From Ceratodon purpureus (taxonomy: Eukaryota > Streptophyta > Bryopsida > Pseudoditrichales > Ditrichaceae): a stretch of 64,000 bases of DNA. A program made the translations under genes and the position numbers. The notes beneath the pieces were generated by a model. It was not told the DNA's origin. It did no database searches and saw nothing but the letters and a program-made list of their open reading frames with translations. Where the stretch lies: positions 10,259,640 through 10,323,639 of the forward strand of contig CM026429.1 in assembly GCA_014871385.1 (NCBI GenBank), given 5' to 3'. Below, piece after piece: positions 60,361 through 64,000 of this stretch (its first letter is position 1; each line of letters begins with the position of its first letter).

Positions 60361-61286
60361 AAAAAAATTATGTGCCTGTGGGCGGCATGGGTAAGCTAGT
60401 ATAATATAAAACAAAAATGGGTTATTAATCTTTGAAGTTTGCTCAATTTTATTCAAATTTTCTTTCTTCAAATATAAAATAGATTTAGAAGAAATTTTGG
60501 ACTTTGCATAATAAATAATACAAGTATTTTCCACCTTCAAAAGAAATGGTTAATTGCTTTGCAAGTAAAAAAATTACTCTTTAAAGTGTTCTTATTAACT
60601 CTTTCATTGTCAATACTCGCTTCTTAAAATCTATATTATTAAAAAAACCATGCATGTTGTTAGTCATTTGATCAATCACAATTTCACAAGAAACCTTACA
60701 TATAGATTAATTCATGTGTGTTTTCAAAACATGCAACATTTTTTACTCCTTACAATATTATTAACATACCAATGATACCATTTGAAATTGTTAAATAGTA
60801 TGTTAATAATCTTAACTTTTTTTTTAAAAACTCAATAAATTGATTAAAAGTTCCAAAAGTCACATACCAAGAATTGAATGCATTTGGTATCCAAGACATA
60901 GTATGCATTATATATAAAAAAAAAATCTCCTCTATTACAAAAGTAAACAAGCATATATCTTTTTTTAAGGCTGCAATCAATTCAAAAACTCTTCCACTTC
61001 AAAAATCGCAAATATAGAATAAAGAGTTTTATTGTCCATACAATGCTTCAATCTAATATTCTTTAGACGGTTTCAATATATGGAAGTCGACAAAGACTTT
61101 ATTACAATCTTGATATACAAGGCTTACCATTTAAGCAAGATGCCTAATGTTCACCAATCTAATTGGTCACTGCTAACTTCCAGAGATCAACGATCTATAG
61201 TTTAGACTGTAAATATTCATAGTGTGCTTGACAAAGAAACATGAGAATTTTGAATTCAGAATGAGGGTATGAAATAACCGAACTCA
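60361..61286. other. AT-rich non-coding DNA
   Basis: Nothing recognised. Confidence 0.5.
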
Positions 61287-61571
61287 TTAAACTTCAAGGA
61301 GTTTGTAAAATTCGCTTTTAATGTGCTGCTCATTTGCTATGAAGGTTTCAAAAGCAACAATTGCAAACTCTTCATCAACTCTGCCCAAACAATATTCATC
61401 ACAAACCTTCTCGAACCGGTTCAACATATCATATCCCAAGATGCATCTAAGTTTATGTAAAAGCTTCAACATTCTATAAAACTTTGCAGACTTGAAGTTG
61501 ATGCCATAAATGGAATTCGAGAGGGAGATAATACATTTGATCAATTCACGGGGAGTTTTATCATAATTCAA
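61287..61571 (-). CDS. hypothetical 94-residue helical protein or fragment
   Basis: Starts ATG at 61571 (MNYDKTPRELIKCIISLSNS). It is Leu/Lys/Cys-rich and predicted mainly helical (KFYRMLKLLHKLRCILGYDM). It lies 1 kb from the NB-ARC relic. I see no intron signals or known motif. It could be an intact small gene or an exon remnant. Confidence 0.3.
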   Translation of the reverse strand: MNYDKTPRELIKCIISLSNSIYGINFKSAKFYRMLKLLHKLRCILGYDMLNRFEKVCDEYCLGRVDEEFAIVAFETFIANEQHIKSEFYKLLEV

Positions 61572-63235
61572 GTAATATCGCTATAGAAGTGCATTTAAAT
61601 TTCAAGAATGCATATGATTGGTGAAGTGAGCAATATTCATTCAATTTTTAAAGGAAAAGGTAAACAAGGTCTAATTTGTTAAAGACTACTTTTGCCAATC
61701 CCTACATTCAAGCATAGCTAACAAAATTTGGAGAAACATAGAAATGCAATGAAAGTTTCTACAAATTTCAAATCTACTATCTAAACTACAAGACCATCTT
61801 AAATCAAAGACTTAAAAGTAGTTTTTTTTTTTTTTTTCTTTTCAATTTGACATCCTTGATCATATTACGTTGGTTTAAAAAAATATTTTCATATTTTAGT
61901 AAACAAAACAATATACACATTATTTAAAAATACCATATTTGTACATTAATCAAGATACCAATTCTACAAGGAACTATGCATAAAATCAAATTTATGTGTT
62001 TTTTCAAAACATGCAACTTTTAGAACTACCCAAAGGATTATGCATGAGTTTTTGAATTGTTTAGTTGTTTTTATAAGCTTATAGGCCATTACATAATATA
62101 GTTATTATAAAATTGTTTTAAATGCAAAATTTGAACCTAGAACTAATATAATCAATGCAAATATACTTAGGTGCATTAAAATTATTTGTAAAGTCCCTCA
62201 AAACTTAAGTTTTGACTTGTAATTTGGAAAAAATAGAATCGTCATGATCTCATTATAGACCCATAATAGAATATTGGATAGGGAGGAATTTCTATTCATA
62301 ACAAATTAAAGGGAGGAAGCAGAAATTTGGTGGGACCGTGGTGTCAAGTCAAGTGTCAAGTTGATGACAATAAGACTAGTTATTTGTTCTTCCACAAGCC
62401 ATTTTCACACTTGTATGCATATGCCACTCTAAGATAACGTCCATGAGGATTCTGGATTTAGGAATGCAAGACGGTTGGTTTCCTGTTAAGTCGTCTGTTC
62501 CTTGGTCACTACGTTTGTCACTACAAATAGAAAACGGAGAGAACACAAGGTCGACGCACAAATTTTAGCTTTAATAATGATTATTTTGGGAAATTTCAAT
62601 GGTTTGGTTTCCGTTTCTATAAAAAAAAAGGAGGGCAAAAGACTGGTTTCTTTTAAGAGTGACTCTATTGGCATATTATAAAAAATTTATGTACACTAGA
62701 TTATGCGGTGGCCTATTGGCCACCACAAATCATTGGCGCTTTCTGTGCCAAAACATAATCATTTTGAAAGTAACTATAAATGTATGCAATAAAGAAATAA
62801 AATTTATATATCACTCTGAAAGGTATTTTTGCAAATACATAATCATTTTTATAAGTGATTGAGAATTTATATTGTAAATAATAAATACATACATCGACTC
62901 TGATAGGGCGTTTTTGCAACAACAAATATTAATAGAAATCAAATAATTTATGTTAAAACATCATCATTTTTATTTATTTTCATAAAAATATTTTTAATTA
63001 AAAAAAATTATGATGAAAAAAAAATAATATCATTGTTCATTATAAATACATATCTTGAAAATATACAAAAATATAAAGAATCATCATATTGTGTTAAAGT
63101 TATTTTGGGTTGACTATTACTTTTAGATTCAAATTTTACATTTTATAGAAAATATAAAGTTCAAAGAAATATTTTGATTGGGTAGATTTTCGATAATTTA
63201 AGAAAAAATTATGAATGTAGTATATGAAGATATAC
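61572..63235. other. AT-rich non-coding DNA
   Basis: No supported feature; homopolymer runs (for example T-run near 61822) and short frames only. Confidence 0.5.
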
Positions 63236-63239
63236 TTAA

Positions 63240-63813
63240 TCCCTAAAGTTCTTTGACTATGTTCCTAGGAAGTTAGTCTAAAACTGCCGTTTTTGTGACA
63301 TAGGATGTTAACGGAAAAAAAAAAGTTATTTTTAGACATTCAACCGTAGGATCTTTAAAATAGATTGAACTTTAGAGAGCTGTAAAAATTTGGGCTAGTT
63401 TGACCGTACGGATTGGTAGATTATAGCATTTGAAGTTCCAAGTATTATTTTTTGGAAGGGTGCCCGAACGGATCAGCAAGGTTTGACTCCATTTGCTTTG
63501 AGATTTATACACTACCAAATTTGGCGTTTTTTGATATTCAAAATGAATGTTATGTTAGGTACAAGGGTACCAAATTTGAGACTTATTGGACAATTATAAC
63601 GTACCCAAAAAAAGGTTGCAATTACAAGATATCTAAATGTCAACTTCTTCAAATTTTCTTTGTTTTATATTTTTTCTCACTCATTTCTATAGAACTTGAC
63701 AATCCAAACGGTCAAATTTTTTCTCATATCATTTACTTCAAAATGAAAAAAAAAAAATGCAATCGCTCCCACACAACAAGAGATATGAATTAAAACGTAA
63801 AAAAAATAAAATA
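63240..63813. mobile_element. related TTAA-type element end, incomplete
   Basis: TTAA (63236-63239) is followed by TCCCTAAAGTTCT, resembling the left end of the 27567 element (CCCCTAAAGTTCT). Further shared patches are AAACTGCC and ACATTCAACCGTAGGATCTT against ACATCTAACCGTAAGATCTT. The right end is not seen before the composition change at 63814. Confidence 0.5.
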
Positions 63814-64000
63814 CAGTGACTGGGCAGGGGTTACAGTCCCAGGTCGCACCTGCAAGGGCGACCCCAGCGGGGCACACCCTGCGGTGGAGCCGGGGCCCCT
63901 GCCTCAGCCCGCTCTCACTCCGCGACCGGGTCACTGCCCCGCTCCCAAGCAGGCGGGGTCAGAGCCCGGCCTCTGTACTGCTCCCGACCCCGTTGGTCCG
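63814..64000. other. abrupt GC-rich segment at the window end
   Basis: From CAGTGACTGGGCAGGGGTTA on, the sequence changes from very AT-rich to very GC-rich with many CCCC and GGGG runs, and continues beyond the window. It may be the end of another element or a GC-rich gene. No motif is recognised. Confidence 0.4.

Noticed and set aside
1-64000. CRISPR arrays, bacterial operons and ribosome binding sites
   Set aside because: Spliced plant genes and plant retroelements throughout; the tandem repeats seen have no spacer structure.
1-64000. LTR retrotransposons or virus-derived sequence
   Set aside because: All reverse transcriptase found is of the non-LTR type (FADD, AP endonuclease, no integrase or protease), and no paired long terminal repeats were seen.

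Overview
The window is nuclear DNA from a land plant. The evidence is spliced genes with GT-AG introns, a TIR-NB-ARC-LRR resistance gene, an HD-Zip class I homeobox gene, a plant-type V-ATPase c'' exon, a nuclear class II tRNA-Leu(CAG) and L1-type LINEs. The TIR domain (FLSHSGAQK) and the HD-Zip N-terminus look most like those of mosses, so a bryophyte or another non-seed plant is my best guess. I cannot name a species. Function calls rest on visible motifs; no database was searched.

Layout. From 1.3 to 5.4 kb, on the minus strand, is a four-exon TNL gene whose LRR is followed by a ZZ zinc finger and an acidic Gly/Asp/Glu tail. From 7.57 to 27.28 kb is a 19.7-kb inverted-repeat unit (IR-1). 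Each arm once held a tRNA-Leu(CAG) gene, and both genes are split by a LINE at the same nucleotide with the same 18-bp target duplication. LINE-A (8.5-12.3 kb, plus strand) is 5'-truncated. LINE-B (15.2-24.4 kb, minus strand) is full length but carries stop codons and two 738-bp MITE-like insertions. A third, decayed LINE (LINE-D) starts in a degenerate tRNA-Leu near the centre. The right arm also holds a 1.9-kb insertion carrying exon 1 of a V-ATPase c'' gene. At 27.57-28.43 kb is a TTAA-flanked element with CCCCTAAAG ends, resembling a piggyBac MITE. At 29.4-30.9 kb is a small gene of unknown function with TATA box, 5'UTR intron and poly(A) signal. From 36.64 to 44.09 kb is a second inverted-repeat unit of the same family (IR-2), with nearly identical 1.9-kb arms, an intact tRNA-Leu(CAG) in each, and a rearranged LINE in the centre. 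At 46.2-47.7 kb, on the minus strand, is a three-exon HD-Zip I gene with a TATA box. From about 48 to 63.8 kb is mostly AT-rich non-coding DNA with an NB-ARC relic at 60.1 kb and a second TTAA-type element end at 63.24 kb. The last 187 bases are abruptly GC-rich.

The most unusual system is the combination of inverted-repeat units carrying inward-facing tRNA-Leu genes with a LINE family that appears to insert specifically into the anticodon arm of that tRNA. The LINE ends in a short hairpin rather than poly(A). Arms are almost identical within each unit but clearly diverged between units, which points to arm-to-arm homogenisation or separate inverted duplications.
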